Of a stretch of 64,000 bases of DNA, positions 35,981 through 49,266 are shown in pieces; the stretch's first letter is position 1; every line of letters begins with the position of its first letter. Under the pieces are notes generated by a model. That model saw nothing but the letters and a program-made list of their open reading frames with translations. It did no database searches and was not told the origin of the DNA. The stretch is taken from assembly GCA_004292515.1 (NCBI GenBank), contig RDXB01000028.1:42177-106176 (forward strand). Direction: 5' to 3'. The position numbers were made by a program, and so were the translations under genes. This DNA is from Oscillatoriales cyanobacterium (GTDB taxonomy: Bacteria; Cyanobacteriota; Cyanobacteriia; CACIAM-69d).

Positions 35981-36560
35981 AGGAAGTTCGATGCCAGAGG
36001 GATTGGGTAGGTAGCAGTGGTGCGATCGGCTGGTGAGTATAAGGTCATCGATCGGGTTAATCTACCCCGGCGAGACGGGCTATCCGCGATCAGAAATCCG
36101 TATTTATGCTTAAAGGTTGACCAAAATTGGACGGTCGCGGTAGGGCAAAAACCTAAAGAATTAGCGCTAACTCGATCGCGTAGAACTTTGTCCGCCAATC
36201 TCTTGCTGAGACCACTGATTCTAGACTCAACTGACCAAAGATGGTTGGCAAGGAGTCAGCTCATTCGATGAGTCCAGAGCGAATTTAAAAATAATTTGGA
36301 GGGATGAAAATTCAACCTCAAGTCGCCAAGGCAATGCTTCTGAAGCAATGCTAGAGCGCGTTATTGGGAGATTTTCATGCAGCGGCCTCGCTAATGGGCT
36401 AAGGCCTAGCTCTTGAGAAGAATTTCGCTAAATGCCCTAGATTCTACTAAATTTTTCTAGACTTCATACATTCCTGACTAAAGTTTTTTGCCCCATCTCG
36501 ATTTCAATTGCTGTAACTTCCTAGGTACCTGCACTCACCACTCACCTCATTCAGCCACCA

Positions 36561-36674
36561 ATGGCAAATCTGGACTTGGGAACATTGAACGAGCTGGACT
36601 CCGCCGCCTTTTGTGCCCTAGCCTTCCGTCACAATAGCGTCAGCGTGTTAGCCGCTGTTGTCCAAGCGTTGTGA
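36561..36674 (+). CDS. Possible small protein of 37 residues
   Basis: An ATG-started frame encoding MANLDLGTLNELDSAAFCAL and then RHNSVSVLAAVVQAL. Its beginning loosely resembles the N-terminus of OHCU decarboxylases (LNxLDxAAF), so it could be a remnant. No ribosome binding site is visible. Low confidence. Confidence 0.2.
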   Translation: MANLDLGTLNELDSAAFCALAFRHNSVSVLAAVVQAL

Positions 36675-36895
36675 TTCCCGCTAGTAAATCGCGGGGGATC
36701 AAGGGACTTCAAACCCTTGTTGCAACGATTGAAGTAGGGAATATTAACCGGTTCAACTTAGCTCTAGGCAATGACGATACCTCCTAGGCACAACCAGCCC
36801 TTTCGGCTGCTGCTGGTTCAGGTCGGTGCTTTCAGGTGGATTTGGGTTGGTTGCAGCGCACATAGACATAGCACCTGCCCATAGGTCCTAAAACT

Positions 36896-36931
36896 AACCC
36901 CCGTCTTGATCGAGCGATCGGGACGGGGGTT
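36896..36931. terminator. Terminator-like hairpin, either direction
   Basis: AACCCCCGTC (36896-36905) pairs with GACGGGGGTT (36922-36931), ten pairs, 16-base loop containing CGATCGAGCGATCG-type HIP1 sequence. On the minus strand the stem is followed by AGTTTTAGG, and on the plus strand by TGGCACTTAATTTT. It may end the apcE transcript (300 bases downstream of its stop) or a plus-strand RNA. Confidence 0.55.
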
Positions 36932-37233
36932 TGGCACTTAATTTTGATCAACCAATTTCGATCAATTAATTTTGATCGACGCAGACGAGGTCAGACCCAG
37001 GGCTAACCATGAAAGCTGCCCTAGGGCGATCGCGGCATCTCAAGCGCGGCATCTCCAGCAACGTTCCAAAGGCTATCCGAAGGCTAATTGCACCGCTCCC
37101 ACCAGACACCGTCAAATTGAGAAGCCTACACCCGGTCAACACCCTGCTTAGGGGCGATCGGATGTAGGAACATTCACAACCTCAATTCAATGCATCACCT
37201 GCCGAGAATTAGGATTCGATCGAATCCCAAACC

Positions 37234-40273
<3,040 letters not shown>

Positions 40274-41512
40274 ATGGAAGCACAGCGCACGGCCCAGACC
40301 CTCGCCGCCGTTCAAAAACTCTACGACACCTATCCATTCCCGCCAGAACCGCTCCTCGACGAACCGCCCCCAGGGTACAACTGGCGCTGGCATTGGCAGG
40401 CGGCTCACCAGTTTTGTGCCGGGCGGATGGCGGAGCGATCGGACATTCGGATTTTAGATGCGGGTTGCGGCACGGGGGTAGGCACAGAATACTTGATGCA
40501 CCTCAATCCCACCGCCAAAATTACGGCGATCGATCTGAGCGCGGAGGCCCTCGGCGTGGCCCGGGAGCGCTGTCGGCGCACGGGGGGCGCGGTGCGTGGG
40601 GGCGATCGGGTTGAGTTTCGCCATCTCAGTCTCTACGATGCCCACGAACTGCCCGGTAAGTTTGACTGGATCAACTGCGTGGGTGTGTTACACCACTTGC
40701 CTGACCCAGTACGGGGCATCCAATCCCTGGCGGCCAAGTTGGCCCCCGGCGGCCTGATGCATGTATTCGTGTACGGCGAGTTGGGGCGCTGGGAAATTCA
40801 ACTGATGCAACGGGCCATTCGCATCCTCAGCAACAGTCCTACGGGCAACCCCGACCCCAACCCCTACCGTGACGGGGTGCAACTGGGGCGATCGATCTTC
40901 AGTGCCTTGCCAGAAACCAACCGCCTCGTGAAACGCGAGCAAGAACGGTGGTCGATGGAAAACCAACGGGATGAGTGTTTCGCCGATATGTATGTCCATC
41001 CCCAGGAAGTGGACTACAACGTGGATACATTATTTGAGCTGATCAAAGCTTCGGGGCTGGAGTTTTTGGGCTTCTCAAATCCCGACTACTGGCAGGTGGA
41101 GCGACTGCTGGGTAGTCAACCGGAACTGATGACCCGGGCTGCGGGGTTGGGCGATCGCGATCGCTACCGCCTGGTAGAACTGCTTGATCCAGAAGGAGCC
41201 ACCCACTATGAGTTTTGGCTCGGTTGTCCGCCCGTGGTGCAGTCCTCTTGGGAAGATCCCGATCGCCTCGCCAAGGCCAAGCCTGCCCTCAATCCCTGCA
41301 TCGATGGCTGGCCCAGCCGCTGCCTGTTCAATCAAGACTATCGAATTATCAGCCTCAGCGAAGCCGAATTCAGCTTCCTGAGCGCCGTGGCCGCCAACAC
41401 AGAAGCAACAGTCCCCCAATCGATCGCGCAGATCCTGAGTCAGCAACCTGACTTTGACCTAGCAGCCGTGCGATCGCTCCTCGACCAACATCTACTGCTG
41501 CTGTCCCCCTAA
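40274..41512 (+). CDS. Class I SAM-dependent methyltransferase with C-terminal extension
   Basis: A protein of 412 residues. The methyltransferase domain (about 40-190) shows motif I ILDAGCGTGVGTEYL, AKITAIDLSAEAL and the post-motif WINCVGVLHHLPDPVRG. The N-terminal YDTYPFPPEPL segment and the long C-terminal part (MENQRDECFADMYVHPQEVDYN, LNPCIDGWPSRCLFNQDYRI) are conserved features of a cyanobacterial group whose substrate I do not know. The last 60 residues look like a small helical domain. It is followed after 206 bases by the ATP synthase operon. Confidence 0.8.
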   Translation: MEAQRTAQTLAAVQKLYDTYPFPPEPLLDEPPPGYNWRWHWQAAHQFCAGRMAERSDIRILDAGCGTGVGTEYLMHLNPTAKITAIDLSAEALGVARERCRRTGGAVRGGDRVEFRHLSLYDAHELPGKFDWINCVGVLHHLPDPVRGIQSLAAKLAPGGLMHVFVYGELGRWEIQLMQRAIRILSNSPTGNPDPNPYRDGVQLGRSIFSALPETNRLVKREQERWSMENQRDECFADMYVHPQEVDYNVDTLFELIKASGLEFLGFSNPDYWQVERLLGSQPELMTRAAGLGDRDRYRLVELLDPEGATHYEFWLGCPPVVQSSWEDPDRLAKAKPALNPCIDGWPSRCLFNQDYRIISLSEAEFSFLSAVAANTEATVPQSIAQILSQQPDFDLAAVRSLLDQHLLLLSP

Positions 41513-41657
41513 GCATCCGCTCCCACCCTCACCACCCACCACCTAGGGCAGATCATCCCGCACCCAATCGAGCCAGGAGCCTAGCCCCCTGCATCCTCAA
41601 TCCCAGGGGGAACCCACCCCCTAAATTTCCTGTGAAAAACGCGCAACACCTGCGTGG

Positions 41658-41663
41658 TACAAT
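41658..41663 (+). promoter_or_regulatory. Candidate -10 box for the atp operon
   Basis: TACAAT at 41658-41663 lies 56 bases before the atp1 ATG in a GC-rich spacer. A weak TGTGAA at 41631-41636 is too far away (21 bases) for a good -35 box, so this is tentative. Confidence 0.3.
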
Positions 41664-41718
41664 CGCACCTGGCTTAGGGCCACCAGGCCAGCATTCAGTA
41701 GCCAGGAATTTGATACCA

Positions 41719-42159
41719 ATGGACTCTCCAATGGTCAAACCAGCGATGCCCCCTGAGGAAGCATCAACCGAAGCTTCGGTCGATCCCTCCCCATCGGCCA
41801 GCAACGCCATGGAAGACTATTACCAACTTCAAAAAGAGTTGTTAATCGGCTCCCTTGTCTTGTCGCTGATCGGCTTCCTGTCTGTGTGGGCAACCTACTC
41901 CCTGAACACCGCACTGAGTTATTTACTCGGTTCGTTGGTCGGAGTAATTTACCTGCGAATGCTTGCCAAAGATGTCGCAACCCTCGGCAACGGTAAGCAA
42001 CAACTGAGTAAAACGCGCCTAGCATTGTTTGCAGCCGTTTTCCTCATTGGGGTTCGAGTTCAACAGCTCGAACTACTACCGATCATCCTAGGGTTTTTGA
42101 CATACAAGGTTGCCCTGATCTTCCATACGTTGCGCGCGATCGCAAAGCCAAACCCTTAG
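41719..42159 (+). CDS. atp1: ATP synthase operon protein I (Atp1)
   Basis: A small membrane protein of 146 residues and the usual first gene of the cyanobacterial atp operon. An acidic, low-complexity N-terminus (1-40) precedes four hydrophobic segments (LLIGSLVLSLIGFLSVWATY, LSYLLGSLVGVIYLRML, TRLALFAAVFLIGVRV, LELLPIILGFLTYKVALI). The related UncI helps assemble the c-ring. The ATG at 41719 was chosen because the N-terminal extension to 41632 includes the promoter candidate. Confidence 0.85.
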   Translation: MDSPMVKPAMPPEEASTEASVDPSPSASNAMEDYYQLQKELLIGSLVLSLIGFLSVWATYSLNTALSYLLGSLVGVIYLRMLAKDVATLGNGKQQLSKTRLALFAAVFLIGVRVQQLELLPIILGFLTYKVALIFHTLRAIAKPNP

Positions 42160-42191
42160 GCTAATTGCGAGAGCAATCTCGTCAAACGCCT

Positions 42192-42959
42192 ATGCAAAAC
42201 AGCGTTGCTATGTTCGATCTTTTCTCAAGCATTCCGTTCGCTCCCCTAGCTGAACTGGAAGTCGGTCAGCACTTCTACTGGCACATCGGCAACTTCAAAG
42301 TTCACGGTCAAGTTTTTCTTGCATCGTGGGTCGTTCTGGGTCTACTGATCGTTACTTGCATCCTGGCTACTCGCAACATCCAACGAGTACCCTCTGGTCT
42401 GCAAAACTTCATGGAATATGCCCTGGAGTTCATCCGCGACCTGACGAAGACGCAAGTGGGAGAAAAAGAATATCGAGCTTGGGTTCCCCTGATTGGCACC
42501 CTGTTCCTATTCATTTTCATGTCGAACTGGGGCGGTGCACTTATTCCTTGGAAACTCGTTGAGTTGCCCTCAGGAGAACTGGCTGCACCCACCAACGACA
42601 TCAACACGACAGTCGCACTGGCATTGATCACTTCGGTTGCTTATTTCTATGCAGGATTGAGCCGAAAAGGTTTGGGTTACTTCGCTGATTACGCGCAGCC
42701 AACCCCGATCATGGTTCCCTTCAAGATCATTGAAGACTTTACCAAGCCGTTGTCGTTAAGCTTCCGTTTGTTTGGTAATATCCTAGCGGACGAACTTGTG
42801 GTGGCTGTGCTAGTTTTCCTAGTCCCCCTGTTTGTGCCGATTCCTCTGATGATCTTAGGGTTGTTTACGAGTGCAATTCAAGCCTTGATTTTTGCTACTC
42901 TGGCAGCTTCCTACATCGGTGAGGCGATGGAGGATCACCACGGCGAGCATCACGACTAG
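42192..42959 (+). CDS. atpB: ATP synthase F0 subunit a
   Basis: Subunit a (255 residues; called atpI in plastids) forms the proton channels next to the c-ring in the thylakoid membrane. The essential arginine lies in [18 protein letters not shown], and [19 protein letters not shown] forms the last helix. [18 protein letters not shown] is typical of the cyanobacterial N-terminus. The start is at ATG 42192 or 42210; the frame before 42192 has no start codon of use. Confidence 0.95.
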   Translation: MQNSVAMFDLFSSIPFAPLAELEVGQHFYWHIGNFKVHGQVFLASWVVLGLLIVTCILATRNIQRVPSGLQNFMEYALEFIRDLTKTQVGEKEYRAWVPLIGTLFLFIFMSNWGGALIPWKLVELPSGELAAPTNDINTTVALALITSVAYFYAGLSRKGLGYFADYAQPTPIMVPFKIIEDFTKPLSLSFRLFGNILADELVVAVLVFLVPLFVPIPLMILGLFTSAIQALIFATLAASYIGEAMEDHHGEHHD

Positions 42960-43035
42960 TTATCGCTGACTAATTGTGAACGCATCGGTTTCGGGTTGTT
43001 TGCCCTTCTAAATACAAGACTCTCAACACAACTAA

Positions 43036-43299
<264 letters not shown>

Positions 43300-43426
43300 A
43301 TTCGGTTTTCGGCTTTTGCGAACGAGTTTGGTCTGAGGCAGTCAGGAGGGGTTGCGCCGTGCGGATCCCTTTTGCTGCCCTGACTCGCGAAAAGGAGCTG
43401 TCAACCATCTGCTGGGAGTAAGCGAA

Positions 43427-43906
43427 ATGCTATACGCACTCGTACCGACGCTGCTGGCGGCGGAGGCAGAAGGGGGATTGTTTGACCTCGATGCCACCCT
43501 GCCCTTAATGGCAGCGCAGTTTCTAATTTTGGCGTTGATTTTGAATGCGGTGTTGTACAAGCCGTTGGGTCAGGCGATCGACCAACGGGCTGACTACATC
43601 CGTGGCAAGCAGTTAGATGCTCAAGAGCGCTTGGATAAGGTGAAAGCGCTGACGGCGGACTATGAACGGGCGTTGGCCGATGCGCGTCGTCAATCTCAGT
43701 CCATCGTAGCCGATGCGCAAGCAGAGGCGCAAAAGCTGGCGGCTCAAGCCGTTGCTGAAGCCCAGCGCCAAGCCCAAGCTGAGCGTGAAGCAGCTCAACA
43801 GGAAATTGACAACCAACGTCAGTCAGCAATGGCTGCCTTGGATGGTCAGGTGGCGGCCCTGAGCCGTCAGATTGCGACGAAGTTGTTGGGTTTTGAGTTG
43901 GGATGA
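43427..43906 (+). CDS. atpF2: ATP synthase F0 subunit b'
   Basis: One of the two different stator b subunits of photosynthetic ATP synthases (159 residues). One N-terminal helix ([21 protein letters not shown]) is followed by a long charged, Ala/Gln-rich coiled coil ([20 protein letters not shown]). Start at ATG 43427 with GGGAG eight bases upstream; the frame opened from 43352 is leader. It ends just before atpF. Confidence 0.94.
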   Translation: MLYALVPTLLAAEAEGGLFDLDATLPLMAAQFLILALILNAVLYKPLGQAIDQRADYIRGKQLDAQERLDKVKALTADYERALADARRQSQSIVADAQAEAQKLAAQAVAEAQRQAQAEREAAQQEIDNQRQSAMAALDGQVAALSRQIATKLLGFELG

Positions 43907-43913
43907 GGTTGTG

Positions 43914-44456
43914 ATGACGAACGGTATTTTGGGTTCGATCGCCCCTCATCTGTTGGCCCACGAAGGGTTTGGCATTAACGCCGACATCCTCGAGACCAAC
44001 GTGATCAACTTGGCGATCGTGATTGGGGTTTTGGTTTACTTCGGTCGGGGTGTCGTGGGCAACCTGATGAGCACGAGACGCGCAGTGATCGAAGAGGCCA
44101 TCACGGAAGCAGAATCGGCTCAGGCCGCAGCCGCTCAAGCCCTTGAAGCGCAACAGCAGAAGCTGGCCCAGGCCCAGGCAGAAGCTGAACGAATCGTTGC
44201 AGAGGCACGGGTGTCGGCAGAACGGAATCGGGAATCGATTTTGGCAAAGTCTGCCCAAGACGTGCAACGGATGCGCGAGGATGCCTCGAAGGATTTGGCA
44301 GCCGAGCAGGATCGGGCGATCGCTCAGTTGCGGCGACGGGCTGCTGTGGCAGCGATCGAGCAAGTGACCGGCCAGTTGCAATCGCGCTTGAGCGTCGAGC
44401 AACAACATCAGCTGATTGATCGAAGCTTGTCCCTGATTCAAGGGGGAGGAAACTAA
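43914..44456 (+). CDS. atpF: ATP synthase F0 subunit b
   Basis: Subunit b (180 residues). It has an N-terminal extension (LAHEGFGINADILETN) removed in mature proteins of some species, a membrane helix (VINLAIVIGVLVYFG), then a coiled coil with ALEAQQQKLAQAQAEAERIV. It starts seven bases after the b' stop and ends two bases before atpH, so translation is coupled. Confidence 0.95.
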   Translation: MTNGILGSIAPHLLAHEGFGINADILETNVINLAIVIGVLVYFGRGVVGNLMSTRRAVIEEAITEAESAQAAAAQALEAQQQKLAQAQAEAERIVAEARVSAERNRESILAKSAQDVQRMREDASKDLAAEQDRAIAQLRRRAAVAAIEQVTGQLQSRLSVEQQHQLIDRSLSLIQGGGN

Positions 44457-44458
44457 CG

Positions 44459-45013
44459 ATGCAAAGTAGTTCTGCTATCGCCAGCATCGCCGAACCCTAC
44501 GCTCAGGCCCTGATGGGTCTTGCCCAAAAGGAAAACTTAGCTGCTCGGTTTGGCGAAGACGTGGCCTATTTGCGGGGACTTCTGGAGTCTTCAGAGGAGC
44601 TGAAGGCTGTTTTGTCTAATCCGTTTGTGAAGGTGGACGATAAAAAGTCGATCCTTGCCCGACTGGGTGATGAGACGCTGCACCCCTTGATGGCTACTTT
44701 TTTGAAACTCCTGGTCGATCGCAAGCGGATTGCTCTGCTAGATGTGGTCGCCCAGAAATATCAAGACCTGTTACGTCAGCTAACCAATACGGCCCTGGCA
44801 GATGTGACCTCGGCTGTGGAACTCACGGATGACCAGCGGCAGTCGGTGATTACCCGAGTGCAGCAAATGACCGGCGCGGCTAGCGTTGAGCTGGTCACGA
44901 AGGTTGATGCCGATTTGATTGGTGGCGTGATTATTAAAGTCGGCTCGCAAGTGGTCGATGCCAGCCTGCGCGGTCAGTTGCGGCGCATGGCGCTAACTTT
45001 GGGCGCGCTTTAA
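44459..45013 (+). CDS. atpH: ATP synthase F1 subunit delta
   Basis: Subunit delta (184 residues) joins the stator to the F1 head. It has the family start IAEPYAQALMGLAQKENL and the C-terminal signature VDADLIGGVIIKVGSQVVDASLRGQL. GGGGGAGG is seen upstream of the ATG, overlapping the end of atpF. Confidence 0.97.
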   Translation: MQSSSAIASIAEPYAQALMGLAQKENLAARFGEDVAYLRGLLESSEELKAVLSNPFVKVDDKKSILARLGDETLHPLMATFLKLLVDRKRIALLDVVAQKYQDLLRQLTNTALADVTSAVELTDDQRQSVITRVQQMTGAASVELVTKVDADLIGGVIIKVGSQVVDASLRGQLRRMALTLGAL

Positions 45014-45105
45014 GTGCCCCGCGCGATCGGAATCCAGACGGGCAGCGGCTAACCCGCAGGGCCCCAAACGCTGGAAACAACGTTGAAAACTAGGAGTCGC
45101 AGACC

Positions 45106-46623
45106 GTGATTGCAATCAGACCGGACGAAATCAGCAGCATTATTCAGCAGCAGATCGAGCAGTACGACAAGGAAGTCAAGGTGGCCGACGTGGGCACCGT
45201 GCTGCAAGTGGGCGACGGAATTGCCCGGATCTACGGCTTGCAAAACGCCATGGCCGGCGAACTGCTGGAGTTTGAGGATGGCACCGTCGGTATCGCCCTG
45301 AACCTCGAAGAAAATGACGTGGGTGCGGTGTTGATGGGCGATGGCCTCAACATCCAAGAGGGCAGCACGGTGCGCGCCACCAGCAAAATCGCTGCGATTC
45401 CGGTGGGCGACGCGATTGTTGGCCGCGTAGTCGATGCTCTGGCTCGCCCGATCGATGGCAAGGGCGATATCGCCTCCACCGAGACCCGTCTGATCGAATC
45501 GATGGCTCCTGGGATTATTGCCCGGAAGTCCGTCTGTGAACCGATGCAAACGGGGATTACGGCGATCGACTCGATGATTCCGATTGGTCGTGGCCAACGG
45601 GAGCTGATCATTGGTGACCGTCAAACCGGTAAGACCTCGATCGCAATCGACACGATCCTCAACCAAAAGTCTGAGGATGTGGTTTGCGTTTACGTGGCGA
45701 TCGGTCAAAAGGCATCTTCGGTTGCTCAAGTCATTGACGTGCTGCAAGAAGCAGGCGCTTTGGACTACACGATCGTGGTTGCTGCCAACGCCAACGACCC
45801 CGCCACCCTGCAATACCTGGCTCCCTACACGGGCGCTGCGATTGCTGAGTACTTTATGTACAAAGGCAAGGCCACCCTGGTGATCTACGACGACTTGTCG
45901 AAGCAAGCCCAGGCTTACCGTCAGATGTCGCTGTTGCTGCGCCGCCCGCCCGGTCGTGAAGCTTACCCCGGCGATGTGTTCTACCTCCACAGCCGCTTGC
46001 TGGAGCGTGCTGCCAAACTGAGCGACGAGCTAGGTAGCGGTAGCATGACGGCTCTGCCGATCATCGAAACCCAAGCCGGTGACGTGTCAGCCTACATTCC
46101 GACCAACGTAATTTCGATTACCGACGGTCAAATCTTCCTGTCGGCTGACCTGTTCAACTCGGGTCTGCGCCCGGCGGTGAACGCAGGTATCTCCGTATCC
46201 CGCGTGGGTTCGGCAGCCCAAACCAAGGCCATGAAGAAGGTGGCTGGCAAGGTGAAGCTGGAGTTGGCCCAGTACGATGACTTGGCTGCGTTTGCACAGT
46301 TCGCCTCGGATTTGGACAAGGCAACTCAAGATCAATTGGCCCGGGGTCAACGCCTGCGCGAACTGCTGAAGCAGCCCCAATACTCACCCTTGGGTCTCGA
46401 AGAGCAAGTGGCTGTGATCTACGCTGGGATTAATGGCTACTTGGATGAAATTCCGGTGGCTCAAATCACCAAGTTTGTGGCGGGTCTACGTGATTACCTG
46501 AAGAACAGCAAGGCTGCTTACGGTGAAGAAGTCCGTAGCTCGAAGCAACTGAATGAACCGGCAGAAAACCTGCTGAAGGAAGCGCTGACTGAGTATAAGC
46601 AAACCTTCCTGGTTGCTCAGTAA
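45106..46623 (+). CDS. atpA: ATP synthase F1 subunit alpha (GTG start)
   Basis: Subunit alpha (505 residues), non-catalytic nucleotide-binding subunit. [20 protein letters not shown] opens it, the Walker A is GDRQTGKTS, and the family signature [17 protein letters not shown] is present. The start is GTG at 45106, with AGGAG about nine bases upstream. A long frame on the other strand (45049-45990) is a shadow of this gene. Confidence 0.98.
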   Translation: MIAIRPDEISSIIQQQIEQYDKEVKVADVGTVLQVGDGIARIYGLQNAMAGELLEFEDGTVGIALNLEENDVGAVLMGDGLNIQEGSTVRATSKIAAIPVGDAIVGRVVDALARPIDGKGDIASTETRLIESMAPGIIARKSVCEPMQTGITAIDSMIPIGRGQRELIIGDRQTGKTSIAIDTILNQKSEDVVCVYVAIGQKASSVAQVIDVLQEAGALDYTIVVAANANDPATLQYLAPYTGAAIAEYFMYKGKATLVIYDDLSKQAQAYRQMSLLLRRPPGREAYPGDVFYLHSRLLERAAKLSDELGSGSMTALPIIETQAGDVSAYIPTNVISITDGQIFLSADLFNSGLRPAVNAGISVSRVGSAAQTKAMKKVAGKVKLELAQYDDLAAFAQFASDLDKATQDQLARGQRLRELLKQPQYSPLGLEEQVAVIYAGINGYLDEIPVAQITKFVAGLRDYLKNSKAAYGEEVRSSKQLNEPAENLLKEALTEYKQTFLVAQ

Positions 46624-46637
46624 TCATCGCGAATCGA

Positions 46638-46673
46638 GCGATCGCCCAGTGGCCCCAGCTACTAGGCGATCGC
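46638..46673 (+). promoter_or_regulatory. HIP1-built hairpin between atpA and atpG
   Basis: GCGATCGCC (46638-46646) is an exact complement of GGCGATCGC (46665-46673), leaving a loop of 18 bases. It lies in the 81-base gap between atpA and atpG. It may set RNA processing or partial termination, or only reflect HIP1 abundance. Confidence 0.4.
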
Positions 46674-46704
46674 GCCTCTTGGCGACTCAAAGGACTCCCC
46701 AGCT

Positions 46705-47652
46705 ATGGCAAACCTCAAGGCAATTCGCGATCGGATTCAATCCGTCAAAAATACTAAAAAAATTACTGAAGCTATGCGCCTGGTGGCCGCCGCTAAGGTA
46801 CGTCGCGCCCAAGACCAAGTCACCAGAACTCGTCCTTTTGCTGACCGTTTAGCGCAAGTCCTGTATGGTCTGCAATCGCGACTGAAGTTTGAAGACGTTG
46901 ATCTACCGCTGTTGCGTCAGCGCGAGGTTAATACGGTTGGTCTGTTAGTTGTGTCCGGCGATCGAGGCCTCTGCGGTGCCTACAACGGTAACGTGATTCG
47001 CCGAGCCGAGCAGCGTGCTAAGGAACTGCAAGCGGACGGTGTGAGCGTGAAGATGATTGTGGTTGGTCGGAAAGCCAGCCAATACTTCCGCCGCCGTGGT
47101 TACGATATTGCTGCTACCTACGATGGTTTGGAGCAGATCCCGAGTGCTTCGGAAGCGTCTCAGATCGCTGATGAGCTGTTGTCGCTGTTTTTGTCAGTCA
47201 CGGTCGATCGTGTTGAGCTGGTTTACACCAAGTTCGTCTCACTGATTAGCTCCCGTCCGGTCACGCAAACGCTGCTTCCCCTTGACTCTCAAGGACTAGA
47301 AGCCGCAGATGATGAGATCTTCCGGTTAACGACCCGGAGCGGTCAATTCCAAGTGGAACGCGAAAAAATTGACCTGCCGACAACCCCTCTACCGCGCGAC
47401 ACGATCTTTGAGCAAGATCCTGTACAGATTCTCAATGCCCTGTTGCCGTTGTATCTGAACAATCAGCTTCTGCGCGCGTTGCAAGAATCGGCAGCCAGCG
47501 AATTGGCAGCCCGGATGACGGCCATGAGCAACGCCAGCGAGAACGCCAAGACGCTGATTGGCAGCTTGACCCTGTCCTACAACAAAGCCCGCCAAGCTGC
47601 GATTACCCAGGAAATTCTGGAAGTCTGCGGTGGCGCGGAAGCCCTCCGGTAG
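46705..47652 (+). CDS. atpG: ATP synthase F1 subunit gamma
   Basis: The central rotor stalk (315 residues; atpC in plastid naming). It starts [20 protein letters not shown] and ends [24 protein letters not shown]. There is a cyanobacterial-type insertion around 195-225, but without the Cys pair that gives plants redox control. It is the last subunit gene; beta and epsilon are elsewhere, as is usual in cyanobacteria. Confidence 0.98.
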   Translation: MANLKAIRDRIQSVKNTKKITEAMRLVAAAKVRRAQDQVTRTRPFADRLAQVLYGLQSRLKFEDVDLPLLRQREVNTVGLLVVSGDRGLCGAYNGNVIRRAEQRAKELQADGVSVKMIVVGRKASQYFRRRGYDIAATYDGLEQIPSASEASQIADELLSLFLSVTVDRVELVYTKFVSLISSRPVTQTLLPLDSQGLEAADDEIFRLTTRSGQFQVEREKIDLPTTPLPRDTIFEQDPVQILNALLPLYLNNQLLRALQESAASELAARMTAMSNASENAKTLIGSLTLSYNKARQAAITQEILEVCGGAEALR

Positions 47653-47674
47653 TAATTAGACTGGCGCAACGACC

Positions 47675-47998
47675 ATGAGCAATACCTACCGCGTTGAAAT
47701 TCAACACGAGGGCCAAGTGCATGTGCTGGACGTGCCTGCTGATCGCGCTATTTTGGCGGCGGCGGCCGATGCCGGGTTGATTTTGCCAAGTTCCTGCAAT
47801 GCTGGCGTGTGCACAACCTGTGCCGCGCGGGTGCTGGAAGGCACGATTGACCCGGGTGACAGCATGGGCTTGAGTCCTGACCTTCGCGCACAGGGTTTCG
47901 CCCTCCTGTGCACTTCATTCCCACGATCAGACTTGAAGATTCAAACCGGTTGTGAGGATGAGGTTTACGAACTGCAATTTGGGCAGTTCCAAAAGTAG
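47675..47998 (+). CDS. Plant-type [2Fe-2S] ferredoxin, possibly FdC-like
   Basis: A 107-residue electron carrier. The cluster ligands are Cys41, Cys46, Cys49 (SSCNAGVCTTCAARV) and Cys79 (FALLCTSFP). The C-terminus (CEDEVYELQFGQFQK) is about ten residues longer than in PetF, and the loop differs from the PetF pattern, so this is more likely one of the alternative FdC-type ferredoxins than the main photosynthetic one. It starts 22 bases after atpG and may share its transcript, an unusual neighbour. Confidence 0.88.
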   Translation: MSNTYRVEIQHEGQVHVLDVPADRAILAAAADAGLILPSSCNAGVCTTCAARVLEGTIDPGDSMGLSPDLRAQGFALLCTSFPRSDLKIQTGCEDEVYELQFGQFQK

Positions 47999-48694
47999 CA
48001 GTTGGTCTCGGGCGATCGCTCCCAATCCAGCGATCACGCTAGGGGTCTGAAACACCACCGGCACTTTCCAGAGACCAGCCATAACCCCCCAGGGCTACAA
48101 ACCCAGCGGGCTAAGTGTATGGGACTCCGTTCCAGTCGCCCCCCAAAGACCCGATCGCGGTAGTTGGGGGGTTGCTGTATGGGTGAAGACCTGCTCCTAC
48201 CTTCACCGCTTCAGTTCACTTCAGTCCACCAATTAACCAGCCATCCCAACAACCAAGCTAGGCGTGCCAGCGTGCTTTTGTCACGGGCAGGCGCAGGAGC
48301 GATCGGCAGAGGCTTTCGGGATGAGGCTTTCAGGATGCCGTCCGCAGGGTCTCAGCCGCGACCAATCTGGTCTTCCTGTCTGGATTGTCGAACCACTCCA
48401 TGATCGTCAGATGATCCCCGACAAATTAGTTCCCTGAGTAGGGATGTTAAAAACTGTTAATCCAAGCAGGGGACAGAGGGCTTCATGCCTGAGAATAGGT
48501 GTTGATTTGCCGGGGAGGCCACCACACACAGTTGCAAAACTGGCGATGGTAAATTTCGAGCCAACTGTCAAACTGTGTGGTCTCGGAGGTTTCTCGTTGC
48601 TCTCGCTGTTTGAGCAATCGCAGCGGTGCTAGTCGTTTCCTCGGTGGAAGCCCCAATCTCCAGTCAGATTTTTCCTTTCGGAGGAGTTTATTCA
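47999..48694. other. Long leader and promoter region of apcABC
   Basis: About 700 bases with no supported gene. apc operons are usually preceded by long leaders. GGAGGAG at 48680-48686, eight bases before the apcA ATG, is a very strong ribosome binding site. Frames of 60-80 codons (48164, 48444, 48483) show no coding character. I could not place promoter boxes. Confidence 0.5.
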
Positions 48695-49180
48695 ATGAGT
48701 ATCGTCACGAAGTCAATCGTGAATGCCGACGCTGAGGCCCGCTATCTCAGCCCCGGCGAACTGGATCGCATCAAGGCTTTCGTGTCCACCGGCGCTCAAC
48801 GCCTGCGTATTGCCGAAACCCTGACCAGTGCTCGCGAGCGCATCGTCAAGCAAGCCGGCGAACAACTGTTCCAAAAGCGTCCTGATGTGGTTTCGCCCGG
48901 CGGCAACGCTTACGGCGAAGAAATGACCGCAACCTGCCTGCGTGACTTGGACTACTACCTGCGCTTGGTGACCTACGGCATTGTGGCTGGTGATGTGACC
49001 CCGATCGAAGAAATCGGTTTGGTGGGCGTGCGTGAAATGTATCGCTCGCTGGGCACCCCGATTGACGGTGTTGCTGAAGGCGTACGCGGCATGAAGGCTG
49101 CTGCTGCTGGTTTGCTCAGCGGTGAAGACGCGGCTGAAGCTTCCGCATACTTCGATTACGTGATTGGCGGCTTGAGCTAA
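48695..49180 (+). CDS. apcA: Allophycocyanin alpha subunit
   Basis: ApcA (161 residues) with one phycocyanobilin bound at Cys81 ([20 protein letters not shown]). It pairs with ApcB to make the core trimers of the phycobilisome. [20 protein letters not shown] is the typical start. The ATG at 48695 is fixed by the strong ribosome binding site. Confidence 0.98.
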   Translation: MSIVTKSIVNADAEARYLSPGELDRIKAFVSTGAQRLRIAETLTSARERIVKQAGEQLFQKRPDVVSPGGNAYGEEMTATCLRDLDYYLRLVTYGIVAGDVTPIEEIGLVGVREMYRSLGTPIDGVAEGVRGMKAAAAGLLSGEDAAEASAYFDYVIGGLS

Positions 49181-49266
49181 GACTCGGGTTTAACCCATCT
49201 AGCTTGACTTGCTTCGGCTTTCGTTAAAGCCATTTCCTTGCAAAACCGACTTATTCAAAAACGATC

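Larger units (their letters stand above)
35981..37233. other. Long non-coding stretch (1.25 kb) between rel and apcE
   Basis: This is the largest gap in the window. It includes a possible 37-codon frame at 36561-36674 and several hairpins: AACCAGC/GCTGGTT at 36792-36818, CTAGG/CCTAGG near 36764-36788, and the terminator-like stem at 36896-36931. An A/T-rich repeated TTAATTTTGATC(A/G)A lies near 36938-36980, and the palindrome GGATTCGATCGAATCC at 37212-37227 follows the apcE stop. I checked for tmRNA, RNase P and SRP RNA landmarks and found none. A structured small RNA at 36680-36930 is possible but unproven. Confidence 0.45.

Noticed and set aside
36541..36935. tmRNA, RNase P RNA or SRP RNA in the rel-apcE gap
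   Set aside because: None of their landmark sequences (tRNA-like ends, GAGGAAAGTCC, GGAAGGAAGCA) is present.
43401..44441. A 346-codon minus-strand frame across the atpF genes
   Set aside because: The plus strand encodes well-known ATP synthase b and b' subunits here. The antisense product has no family resemblance.
45049..45990. A 313-codon minus-strand frame inside atpA
   Set aside because: It is the shadow of the strongly conserved atpA coding sequence.
48164..48632. Small genes in the apcA leader
   Set aside because: The frames have no coding character or ribosome binding site, and the region is better explained as an untranslated leader and promoter.
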